Positions 1 through 6,090 of a stretch of 7,964 nt of DNA are shown here, piece after piece. How positions within the stretch are numbered: the first letter of the stretch is position 1; the number at the start of each line of letters is the position of its first letter. The stretch lies in NCBI GenBank assembly GCA_038534135.1, contig JBCAXJ010000111.1, positions 1 to 7,964 on the forward strand, written 5' to 3'. The DNA is from Thermohalobaculum sp038534135 (GTDB taxonomy: Bacteria; Pseudomonadota; Alphaproteobacteria; Rhodobacterales; Rhodobacteraceae). The notes below the pieces were generated by a model. It made no database searches. It worked only from the letters and a program-made list of their open reading frames with translations, and had not been told where the DNA came from. Both the position numbers and the translations under genes were made by a program.

Positions 1-65
1 GCCTCCGGGGCGCGGGGTGCCCGATGCGAGGCCCCTCTGATAGCCGAGGACAGAGGGAGTCGGGA

Positions 66-527
66 ATGGCGTTCCGTGAGCTTATCACAAGGATGACGCA
101 AGCTGCCTGTGCCGGGGATGGCGCAGGTGTCGCGGCCTGTTTCATGCCGAACGGAGTCTATCACGATGTGTTCTACGGAGCGTTCGAGGGCGGCGATATC
201 GCGCGGATGATCACGGACTATTTTCACCGCGATGGCCGGGACTTTCTCTGGGACGTTCACGAAGCCGTTTCGGAAGGGCAGATTGGATTTGCCCGTTACG
301 TGTTCAGTTTCGAGAGCAAGTTGGATAGGTGCCAAGGTAAGCGCGCGCTCTTCGAGGGGGTGGCGGTCTGCGTTCTGAAGGACGGGCTGATAAGTCATTA
401 CTCCGAGGTTGCGGACACGCTGACTGGCCAACGGATGATGGGTTTCTCAGATCCCAAGATGATCCGGTATATCGACCGTCAGACCCAAGCCTTGAAGGCC
501 CGTACCGAGTGCGCACCGCACCTCTGA
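66..527 (+). CDS. SnoaL-like / NTF2-fold family protein
   Basis: The 153-residue product has the length and layout of the NTF2/SnoaL fold. An N-terminal helix (about residues 3-25) ends in CFMPNGVYHD, the usual pattern where the cone of this fold begins. A strand-rich second half follows (FARYVFSF, FEGVAVCVLKDGLISHYSEV), of the kind seen in SnoaL-like polyketide cyclases and ketosteroid-isomerase relatives. No signal peptide or membrane segment is visible. The ATG at 66 was chosen because GAGGGAG lies just upstream (about 53-59) and the fold begins here. An in-frame ATG at 24 would add 14 residues that do not look like the family, and the frame stays open to the left edge. Members range from isomerases to non-catalytic binding proteins, so no reaction can be assigned. 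A short reading frame ending at 40 may be the tail of an upstream gene in the same operon. Confidence 0.72.
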   Translation: MAFRELITRMTQAACAGDGAGVAACFMPNGVYHDVFYGAFEGGDIARMITDYFHRDGRDFLWDVHEAVSEGQIGFARYVFSFESKLDRCQGKRALFEGVAVCVLKDGLISHYSEVADTLTGQRMMGFSDPKMIRYIDRQTQALKARTECAPHL

Positions 528-613
528 TCAGAAAACCCCTCGCCGCGATCTTCCAAAATGACGTCGCACGCCTGCGAGGAAGTCGTCTTTCTTGATTTCA
601 AAGTGCGGAACAC

Positions 614-628
614 ACGCAAGAGTTGCGT
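614..628. promoter_or_regulatory. 15-bp dyad ACGCAA-gag-TTGCGT
   Basis: A perfect 6-bp inverted repeat with a 3-bp centre, far enough upstream of the acyltransferase to be a regulator's operator. It does not match a lux box or any other motif I can name. With a stem of only six pairs it is more plausible as a DNA site than as an RNA structure. Chance occurrence is possible. Confidence 0.3.
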
Positions 629-662
629 TCAATCAGGCGCCACGGTCGCCCAATCCGTCAAA

Positions 663-716
663 GCGTTAACGTAGCGTTAACGTGGCGTGATCGCAGCGTG
701 AATTCTGACGTGAAAT
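663..716 (+). promoter_or_regulatory. 11-bp tandem repeat with CtrA-type binding site (TTAA-N7-TTAA)
   Basis: Two identical copies of GCGTTAACGT (663-672 and 674-683) are followed by degenerate units at the same 11-bp step (GCGTGATCGC 685-694, GCGTGAATTC 696-705, GACGTGAAAT 707-716). The two exact copies place TTAA at 666-669 and 677-680 with a 7-bp spacer. That is the known consensus for the alphaproteobacterial response regulator CtrA, including the C after the second half-site. The 11-bp step puts all units on nearly the same face of the helix. The site lies about 160 bp before the acyltransferase start, where it could act as a promoter element. Binding itself is inferred. Confidence 0.55.
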
Positions 717-774
717 CCGGGGCTTAGCCAATTATGGGTATGACGCGAATCGCGTGAGTACGAGACACTTGAAT

Positions 775-807
775 CGTTCGGGAAGACCCGTGTGTCTTAC
801 CCGAACG
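775..807 (+). promoter_or_regulatory. Strong leader hairpin upstream of the acyltransferase start
   Basis: Positions 775-787 pair with 794-807 as a 13-bp stem with one bulged A (799) and a six-base loop (788-793). The outer part is a perfect CGTTCGGG/CCCGAACG. No T-run follows, so this is not a normal intrinsic terminator. It ends 30 bases before the ATG at 838 and leaves the ribosome site free. It could be an mRNA-stabilising or regulatory leader structure, or read as DNA, a long operator. Confidence 0.5.
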
Positions 808-837
808 GTACTGGGTACAACTTGTGTCAGGTGGATC

Positions 838-1563
838 ATGTCGGATGGAATTGTAGAAACCATATCAGAGACGAAGGCGCAATATCGTGGCTTACGCGTT
901 GTTCAGGCAATGGCCGATGCGCAGATGGATGAGGTCTATGCTCTTCGGTATCACGCTTATCTGAAAGAGAGCGCGATTGAGCCGAACCGCACAGGCAGGT
1001 TCATCGACAATTATGATCTGAACCGCACGTCAATCCCCTTGGGCGTTGTGAACCAGCGCGGACGGCTGGTCGGAGCCATTCGTTTCGCCGTGCAACCGCC
1101 GATGAGCCATGGGATTATGGATTTCCGCTCATCGCCGGAATTTCAAGTTTTCCCGGATGTCCTCCGGCAACTCGAACAAGATGACCGCCCGATCGCGTCC
1201 GGGGCCCGTTTTGCGATCGAGCCCGAAAACCCCCGCCGCTCGGAAATCGCCATGCTGTTGATGCTGGCGCAAGTCGTGGCCGCGCGCGCTTCTGGTGCCA
1301 AGTGGGGCCTGGCGACCGTGCGCGGGTCTCACCTACACTTCTATCGTCGCTTCTGCGCGATGAAGCCGCTTTGCGAGCCACGGCGGATGCCCAACCTGAA
1401 CTACGATTACACCTTGATGGGTGTCGATATTGACGAGGCTTATGCCGACGTCATCGCGAGATATCCGAAGGCTTGCCGAGACTATTTCGAGCGTGAGCAT
1501 CCGTTCTGGTCTGCCGAAATCACCCACGCACTTCCCGAGCTCGCAATGCGGGGAGCTGCGTGA
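838..1563 (+). CDS. FeeM-like N-acyl amino acid synthase / autoinducer-synthase-fold acyltransferase
   Basis: The 241-residue protein has the sequence landmarks of the GNAT-like fold shared by LuxI synthases and N-acyl amino acid synthases (FeeM). LRYHAYLKE lies at residues 36-44, and FIDNYD at 55-60 resembles the LuxI D-x-YD segment. GRLVGAIRF (75-83) is the central strand, and SGARFAIEP (121-129) sits where the family has its 'EvsRlaV' strand. A helix then leads to HFYRRF (167-172) and PRRMPN (181-186), and YTLMGVD (191-197) closes the fold. By family knowledge, such enzymes move a fatty acyl group from acyl-ACP to an amine, usually an amino acid, making signal-like or surfactant lipids. 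The ATG at 838 follows AGGTGG (829-834), and the first family-like residues come soon after it; the GTG at 754 would add 28 unlike residues. The stop overlaps the next start as TGATG. Acyl length and acceptor cannot be told; a true homoserine-lactone synthase is less likely. Confidence 0.75.
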   Translation: MSDGIVETISETKAQYRGLRVVQAMADAQMDEVYALRYHAYLKESAIEPNRTGRFIDNYDLNRTSIPLGVVNQRGRLVGAIRFAVQPPMSHGIMDFRSSPEFQVFPDVLRQLEQDDRPIASGARFAIEPENPRRSEIAMLLMLAQVVAARASGAKWGLATVRGSHLHFYRRFCAMKPLCEPRRMPNLNYDYTLMGVDIDEAYADVIARYPKACRDYFEREHPFWSAEITHALPELAMRGAA

Positions 1564-2126
1564 TGGAAGAGTTTGTTTCCGCGTGCGTTGTTGCGTTGCT
1601 TTTGTGCTGTTTTCTTGTGTTTTCAGTCGCGTCGTACCGGCATTTCGACCCCAAGGTCCGATCCTCCGGGAACGAACTGATCCGCTATTTCTCCCTGGCG
1701 GCGACGATCGGACTTTGTGGTTTGTTTGCGTTGCGTTGGCCGGCACCGATCTGGGGGGCGATTGGGGCAGGGGGGCTCGCCTTCCTGTCCCTTGCCCTGT
1801 TCCGCGCGTCCGTGCGTGCTGTCCCATCCGGCATCCTGCACGTTGCCTTCACGGATGGCAGCCCGGACCAGCTTATGACACAGGGCATCTATGGCCGTAT
1901 TCGCAATCCACTTTACACCAGCTACTTAACCTACTGGTTCGCCTGGGTCTTTGCCCTGGCCATTCATCCGGCGTCACTCATCGTGTTCGCCGGTTTCATC
2001 TTGCTCTATTCCCGGGCAATCGCGCAGGAGGAACGTGTCCTGGCCGCGCGGTTCAGGGATGACTATGCTGCTTACATGTCGATGGCCGGTCGCTTCCTGC
2101 CACGGCTTCTCGGCCGATCCGGTTAG
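1563..2126 (+). CDS. ICMT/PEMT-type membrane methyltransferase
   Basis: The 187-residue integral membrane protein has hydrophobic segments near residues 4-23, 43-60, 63-82 and 122-148. Its C-terminal signature is that of isoprenylcysteine carboxyl methyltransferases and phospholipid methyltransferases: GIYGRIRNPLY (108-118), which binds S-adenosylmethionine, then a QEE pair (155-157), FRDDYAAY (164-171) and RFLP (177-180). Relatives methylate carboxylates or amines of lipid substrates at the membrane. The ATG at 1563 shares its A with the acyltransferase stop (TGATG), so the two are very likely translationally coupled and co-regulated; a GTG one codon earlier is also possible. The coupling suggests its substrate is the lipid made by the acyltransferase. 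The stop TAG (2124-2126) overlaps the stop of the convergent CoA-transferase gene. The methyl acceptor is not visible from sequence. Confidence 0.8.
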   Translation: MEEFVSACVVALLLCCFLVFSVASYRHFDPKVRSSGNELIRYFSLAATIGLCGLFALRWPAPIWGAIGAGGLAFLSLALFRASVRAVPSGILHVAFTDGSPDQLMTQGIYGRIRNPLYTSYLTYWFAWVFALAIHPASLIVFAGFILLYSRAIAQEERVLAARFRDDYAAYMSMAGRFLPRLLGRSG

Positions 2127-3313
2127 GCTTGCAGCGCGTTTCCGTTTTCCACGAGAGCCGCGATATCCTCGTCCGTCATACCAGTTTCGCGCAGAACCTC
2201 GCGTGTGTGTTCGCCCAGCGTCGGTGCGTGGGTTTCTGGCGTCCGCGGCAAGTCAAAATCCGCAGGATGGCGCATGAACTGCAAGGGTCCCTCGGTCGGA
2301 TGATCATGGCGTTGCATCACACCGGAATCGACGATCTGCGGGTCTTCGAGCAGGCTCTCCATTGTGTTCACTTCACCACAAGGAATATCGGCATCGCGGA
2401 ACAAGATCAGCCACTCGGACGTGGTCTTTGACGGCATCGCCTCGTCGACCATCTGGTAGAGATCGCGAACCCGTTTGGAGCGTTCGGTCGTGGTCTGGAA
2501 CCAGTCTTCCTGCATCACCTCCTCGCGCCCGATAAGCTTCAGCATTTTGGGCCAGTGCTTGTCCGCATAGGGAAGGACCGCGACGAAACCATCCGCGGTG
2601 CGATATGGTCGACGATAGGGGTTCATCAGGCGCGCATAACCGGGCGGCCCGATTGGTGGCTGGTGCGTCTGGCCCTGTAGGTGCTCCGTCATCAGGAAAT
2701 AGCTCGCCGTCTCCATCATTGGAAGTTCGAACGAGACAGCCTTGCCGGTGCGTTCCCGGTGTAAAAGAGCCGACAAGACACCCTCGACGATGAAGAGACC
2801 GGACAGCTTGTCGACGATGATCTGAGGAACGAACCGCGGCGCTCCTTCGGCATCGGCGTTGACAGATGCAAAACCCGACAACGCCTGCACGACATCGTCG
2901 TAAGCGGCGTCGTTCTCATAAGGACCACCGCGTCCAAAGCCGACGGCACAGCAGTGGATCAGCTTCGGAAACCTCGCGCACAGCGTCTTGCGATCCAGGC
3001 CCAAACGGTCCAGTGCCTGACGGCGCATATTGGTGACGAACACGTCTGCCGTCTCCAGTATCTTCAGGAGCGCGCCACGGCCTTCGTCGGACTTCAGATC
3101 CAACACGACCGAGCGCTTGCCACGGTTGGAGTTCAGGTAACCAGCACCCATGGCGGGTGATTTCATCGGCGCGATGTGGCGAACATTGTCGCCAGCAGCG
3201 GATTCGACCTTGATCACATCCGCGCCCAGCACGGCAAGTTGCGCTGTCGCGAATGGCCCCATGATGACGGTCGTCAGATCGACGACCCGAATTCCCTGCA
3301 AAAGCGGCGTCAA
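2123..3313 (-). CDS. CaiB/BaiF family (class III) CoA-transferase
   Basis: The 396-residue protein has the normal length and landmarks of class III CoA-transferases: GIRVVDLTTVIMGPFA (7-22), GADVIKVE (30-37), NRGKRSVVLDLK (63-74), AYDDVVQALSG (137-147) and VDKLSGLF (167-174). Asp168 matches the catalytic aspartate of formyl-CoA transferase (Asp169), which forms the acyl-enzyme anhydride. These cytoplasmic enzymes move CoA between carboxylic acids. The start is TTG, and TTGA overlaps the TGA of the upstream synthetase gene, which argues for translational coupling. The next in-frame Met (residue 18) would remove the conserved first strand. It is the last gene of the tautomerase-synthetase operon. 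Having a CoA ligase and a CoA-transferase together suggests one activates the primary substrate and the other recycles CoA, or that they serve successive acids. The substrate is unknown. Confidence 0.9.
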   Translation of the reverse strand: MTPLLQGIRVVDLTTVIMGPFATAQLAVLGADVIKVESAAGDNVRHIAPMKSPAMGAGYLNSNRGKRSVVLDLKSDEGRGALLKILETADVFVTNMRRQALDRLGLDRKTLCARFPKLIHCCAVGFGRGGPYENDAAYDDVVQALSGFASVNADAEGAPRFVPQIIVDKLSGLFIVEGVLSALLHRERTGKAVSFELPMMETASYFLMTEHLQGQTHQPPIGPPGYARLMNPYRRPYRTADGFVAVLPYADKHWPKMLKLIGREEVMQEDWFQTTTERSKRVRDLYQMVDEAMPSKTTSEWLILFRDADIPCGEVNTMESLLEDPQIVDSGVMQRHDHPTEGPLQFMRHPADFDLPRTPETHAPTLGEHTREVLRETGMTDEDIAALVENGNALQA

Positions 3314-4920
3314 ACGTATTCCTTCCGCAGTTCTGTCTTGATGATCTTGCCGTTGGCGTTTCGGGGCAGGGGATCGGTCCGGAAATGTATCACCTCCGGC
3401 ACCTTGTAGTCCGAGAGCCTCTCACGCGCGAAGTCCTGGATCTCGGCGGCCAGCGTGTCGGATGGATGCGCGTCCTTGGGAACCACCACTGCGTGGACAC
3501 GTTCGCCCAGAACCGGGCAAGGTTTGCCGATGATCGCCATCTCCAGCACGTTTGGGTGGAACGAGAGCTGGTTCTCGACCTCGATCGAGAAGATCTTGAA
3601 GCCACCCCGGTTCAGCATGTCCTTGATCCGGTCAAACACCCGAACAAACCCGTCTTGATCCAATGACCCGATGTCGCCGGACTTCCAGAAGCCCCCGACG
3701 AAGTTATCGGCATTGGCCTGCGGGTTGTCCCAGTATCCCGGGATCACGTTTGGGCCTTTCATCCAGATCTCGCCCTGTTCACCCGCCGGAACCTCGACGC
3801 CGTCGGGATCCATCACCGCAAGCTCTGAACAGTGCAGAACCAAACCGACGCAATCCGAGTGGCTGGCAGCGCAGGCGGTTGGATTCATGGTGGTCGGTGA
3901 TGTTGCCTCGGTCGCGCCGTAACCGTTCATCAGCCCGATATGCGGCACGCGGCGCGCCATTTGGGCAATGGTTGCCTCGGGCATGGGTGCACCGCCATAG
4001 CCGCCGATCCTCCAGGACGACAGATCGTATCTGTCGAAGTCCGGATCCAGCAGGAAAAGGTTGTACATCGCCGGTACGATCAACGTGTGCGTCACGCGCT
4101 CTCGCTCGATCAGCTTCAAGCAGTCGGCCGCTTTGAATTGGCGCAGGAAGACGATTGCACCCCCGCTCGCCAAAGCGGTCGAGATGTTGGCGATCAGGCC
4201 GGTTACATGGCTTGCTGGCACAGCCATGAGATTGCGATCTCCTGGTCTGAACTCCATCGACTCCGCAAAGTGCAGCGCCGAGTGCACGATGTTCAGATGC
4301 GTGAGCATCGCTCCCTTGGGCCGTCCGGTGGTCCCGGACGTGTAAAGGATGACCGCGCAGTCTTCCTCTACGACCACAACAGGTTGAATAGGATCGGCAC
4401 CGGCCAGGTCCGCGTAGTCCTCGGCGCCTAGCGTCAGCCCGTACGCCGACCAGACATGGCGGACGGTCGGGATATCGTGTGTCTCTGGTATGTTTCCAGC
4501 CAGATCCGCATCGAACACAATCGCTGCCGCACCGCACTGTCCGATCGCATAAGCGATCTCGGGCGCTGGCTGGCGCGGGTTCATCGGCACGCAGGTTATT
4601 CCAGCACGCTGGCAGGCTAGCAAGACCTCGACGAACGCGAAGCGATTGCCCATCAGAAGTGCGAGCCGGTCGCCCTTCCCGATCCCCGCGGCTGTCAGAC
4701 CACCTGCGATCCGCGCGGTCCTCGCCTCCAGTGCTGTATAGGAGAGGACGCCTTCATCACCGACGAGCGCGTCTTGCTCGGGATGTGCCTCAACGCTGTC
4801 CGCAAACAGCGCGTGGACCGATTTCGGACGATCCGCGAAACACCAAACCACCCGGTTGTCGAAATGCACTTCGCGACGCAGTGCCACGTTCTGCTCGGTG
4901 CTCCAGTGCCGGCCGCGCAC
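3310..4920 (-). CDS. AMP-forming acyl-CoA synthetase (class I adenylate-forming enzyme)
   Basis: All core motifs of the ANL superfamily are intact. In a 536-residue reading they are: the phosphate-binding loop YTSGTTGRPKG (193-203), GGYGGAPMP (306-314), GYGATEA (333-339), the ATP-ribose aspartate in SGD (416), the hinge segment DRIKDML (430-436), GGFK (439-442), and the C-terminal catalytic lysine in NANGK (525). The reaction is carboxylate + ATP + CoA to acyl-CoA + AMP + PPi. The start is uncertain. There is no ATG near the expected N-terminus. GTG at 4920, ten bases after the tautomerase stop, gives a family-like N-terminus (HWSTEQNVALRREVHF), but its ribosome site is weak. GTG at 4956, inside the tautomerase gene, is the alternative. 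The open frame runs back to 5103, but that part is the tautomerase read out of frame. The substrate could be a short or medium fatty, carnitine-like or aromatic acid. Confidence 0.88.
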   Translation of the reverse strand: MRGRHWSTEQNVALRREVHFDNRVVWCFADRPKSVHALFADSVEAHPEQDALVGDEGVLSYTALEARTARIAGGLTAAGIGKGDRLALLMGNRFAFVEVLLACQRAGITCVPMNPRQPAPEIAYAIGQCGAAAIVFDADLAGNIPETHDIPTVRHVWSAYGLTLGAEDYADLAGADPIQPVVVVEEDCAVILYTSGTTGRPKGAMLTHLNIVHSALHFAESMEFRPGDRNLMAVPASHVTGLIANISTALASGGAIVFLRQFKAADCLKLIERERVTHTLIVPAMYNLFLLDPDFDRYDLSSWRIGGYGGAPMPEATIAQMARRVPHIGLMNGYGATEATSPTTMNPTACAASHSDCVGLVLHCSELAVMDPDGVEVPAGEQGEIWMKGPNVIPGYWDNPQANADNFVGGFWKSGDIGSLDQDGFVRVFDRIKDMLNRGGFKIFSIEVENQLSFHPNVLEMAIIGKPCPVLGERVHAVVVPKDAHPSDTLAAEIQDFARERLSDYKVPEVIHFRTDPLPRNANGKIIKTELRKEYV

Positions 4921-4930
4921 GGTCTCAGGC

Positions 4931-5116
4931 TCACTTGTCGAGATAGCGAACGCCACCGACAGACCAGTTCCGTTTGTCGTGTTCCTCGACGATGACATGC
5001 GTCGCTTCGGGCGGCGTTCCCAGCACGTCCGACAGAGTTTGGCAGAGCCGCTCCTGCAACTCCTTGACCGTCTCCTCGGGTCGCCCGGCCAGGATATCGA
5101 CACGGATCATGGGCAT
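4931..5116 (-). CDS. 4-oxalocrotonate tautomerase family protein
   Basis: This is a 61-residue protein, 60 after Met removal, the normal size for 4-oxalocrotonate tautomerase monomers, which assemble as hexamers. The start puts Pro directly after the initiator Met (MPMIRVDILAGR), so Pro1 is available as the catalytic base, and Arg11 is present. The ATG at 5116 is backed by AAGGGAG (5125-5131) with an 8-base spacer. Aligned to canonical 4-OT, position 39 is His instead of Arg (EATHVIVEE) and position 50 is Trp instead of Phe (RNWSVGG). Arg39 helps catalysis in the canonical enzyme, so the substrate or reaction may differ from 2-hydroxymuconate tautomerisation. It is the first gene of the minus-strand operon, followed after ten bases by the synthetase. 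The dehalogenating members of the superfamily need residues not seen here (no Arg8 or Glu52). Confidence 0.85.
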   Translation of the reverse strand: MPMIRVDILAGRPEETVKELQERLCQTLSDVLGTPPEATHVIVEEHDKRNWSVGGVRYLDK

Positions 5117-5208
5117 GATCTGAACTCCCTTGACGCGAGCTTATGACGCCCGCAGCCTTGCCCGATATCTGCCATGACCGGGACCGGCGACCAAACAAGG
5201 ATATGATC
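5117..5208. promoter_or_regulatory. Divergent intergenic control region (tautomerase operon / dehalogenase)
   Basis: This 92-bp gap must hold the 5' signals of both divergent units. Visible are the ribosome sites of the tautomerase (AAGGGAG on the minus strand, 5125-5131) and of the dehalogenase (AAGGA, 5197-5201). A TTGACG at 5130-5135 on the plus strand has no matching -10 at the usual distance, so no promoter is assigned. No clear operator dyad was found. Confidence 0.4.
5197..5201 (+). promoter_or_regulatory. Ribosome binding site deciding the dehalogenase start
   Basis: AAGGA lies seven bases before the ATG at 5209 but only one base before the in-frame ATG at 5203. It therefore favours the later start, and rules out the distant in-frame ATG-less extension toward 5143. 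Confidence 0.6.
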
Positions 5209-6090
5209 ATGAGCGACTGGGCGGCGCAGAAACACCATACCGATGTGCTTGGCCTCAGAATGGCGCATGTCGAAATGGGGCAGGGCGATCCGATCTTGTT
5301 CCTGCACGGCAATCCGACGTCGTCGTTCCTGTGGCGTGAGGTCATGGCGGCAATGGACGGTCTGGGGCGTCTGATCGCGCCCGACCTGATCGGTTGCGGA
5401 GATTCAGACAAGCTGCCCGACAGCGGACCGGGTCGATACACGATTGCAGAGCACGCGCGCTATCTCGATGCATGGATCGACGCTCAGATCCCCACCGGCA
5501 TAGTAACGCTGGTGATCCACGACTGGGGCGGTGCCCTGGGCTTCGATTGGGCGCGCCGCAACGCCGACCGCGTCCGTGCAATTGCCTACATGGAGACCAT
5601 CGTTCGTCCGATGGACTTCGACACGGAGTGGCCCGAAGCCGCGCGCGGGATCTTTGGAGGGCTGCGTTCGGAGGCGGGCGAGGACATGATTCTTCAGAAG
5701 AATGTCTTCGTGGAACGGATCCTACCGGGTTCGATCCTGCGGACACTGAGCGATGCGGAGATGGCCGAGTACCGCCGCCCGTTCGTAAATCCCGGCGAAG
5801 ACCGGCGCCCCACATTGACATTCCCGCGCCAGATCCCGCTATCCGGCGAGCCCGCAGACGTGGTCGAGATGGCGCAGGCGTACTTCGACTGGCTCAGCGC
5901 CTCGATGGTTCCAAAGTTCTTCGTGAACGCGGATCCGGGTGCAATTCTGATCGGCCCCATGCGCGAAAGCTGCCGGGCATTTCCCAATCAGCAGGAGATC
6001 ACGGTGGCAGGCTCGCATTTCATTCAGGAGGATTCAGGAAACGAAATCGGGACGGCGATCAAGGATTGGCTAGTTTCCAGCGTTTCATGA
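5209..6090 (+). CDS. Haloalkane dehalogenase, subfamily II (DhaA/LinB-like)
   Basis: The 293-residue alpha/beta hydrolase has the typical length of DhaA and LinB. It hydrolyses a carbon-halogen bond, giving an alcohol and halide, with no cofactor. The full catalytic pentad of subfamily II is present: nucleophile Asp105 in VIHDWGGALGF, acid Glu129 in YMETIVRP (after strand 6, as in DhaA Glu130), and base His270 in GSHFIQED. The halide is held by Asn35 (HGNPTSSF) and Trp106. The cap segment (about 135-215), with WPEAARGIF, PGSILRTL, YRRPF and LSGEPADVV, also follows DhaA. There is no signal peptide, so it should be cytoplasmic. The start is set by AAGGA at 5197-5201. It is transcribed alone, divergent from the tautomerase operon, and no clear terminator follows. 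The natural substrate is unknown; specificity in this family depends on cap and tunnel residues that cannot be judged here. Confidence 0.93.
   Translation: MSDWAAQKHHTDVLGLRMAHVEMGQGDPILFLHGNPTSSFLWREVMAAMDGLGRLIAPDLIGCGDSDKLPDSGPGRYTIAEHARYLDAWIDAQIPTGIVTLVIHDWGGALGFDWARRNADRVRAIAYMETIVRPMDFDTEWPEAARGIFGGLRSEAGEDMILQKNVFVERILPGSILRTLSDAEMAEYRRPFVNPGEDRRPTLTFPRQIPLSGEPADVVEMAQAYFDWLSASMVPKFFVNADPGAILIGPMRESCRAFPNQQEITVAGSHFIQEDSGNEIGTAIKDWLVSSVS

Larger units (their letters stand above)
528..837. other. 310-bp intergenic control region upstream of the acyltransferase operon
   Basis: No convincing gene lies here. An in-frame GTG at 754 could extend the downstream acyltransferase by 28 residues, but that extension would translate a strong hairpin and is not family-like. 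From left to right the region holds: a weak GC inverted repeat after the SnoaL gene (CCTCGC 538-543 with GCGAGG 574-579, followed by a T-rich stretch, a poor terminator candidate); a 15-bp dyad (614-628); an 11-bp tandem repeat with a CtrA-type site (663-716); two GANTC sites (747-751 and 771-775), the CcrM methylation sequence of alphaproteobacteria; and a leader hairpin (775-807). No convincing sigma70 -35/-10 pair was found. Confidence 0.7.

Noticed and set aside
2..40. Twelve-codon open frame ending in TGA at the left edge
   Set aside because: It could be the tail of an upstream gene, but it is too short to identify and another frame is also open to the edge.
538..579. Terminator after the SnoaL-like gene
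   Set aside because: The only inverted repeat has six pairs across a 30-base loop, too weak to call.
754..837. GTG start extending the acyltransferase by 28 residues
   Set aside because: The extension contains the leader hairpin, has no family-like sequence, and the ATG at 838 has its own AGGTGG.
838..1563. Acyltransferase as a classical LuxI homoserine-lactone synthase
   Set aside because: The sequence fits the FeeM-like branch better, and no luxR gene lies beside it in the window.
3663..4537. Long open frames antisense or out of frame inside the synthetase gene
   Set aside because: They are Arg/Ser/Pro-rich shadow frames of a GC-rich coding region whose motifs lie in the other frame.
4957..5103. 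N-terminal extension of the synthetase open frame across the tautomerase gene
   Set aside because: It is rich in Arg and Ser, unlike the family, and overlaps a convincing tautomerase gene in another frame.
4931..5116. Tautomerase as a trans-3-chloroacrylate dehalogenase subunit linked to the haloalkane dehalogenase
   Set aside because: The needed Arg8 and Glu52 are not present (Leu8 and Val52) and no second subunit gene is nearby.
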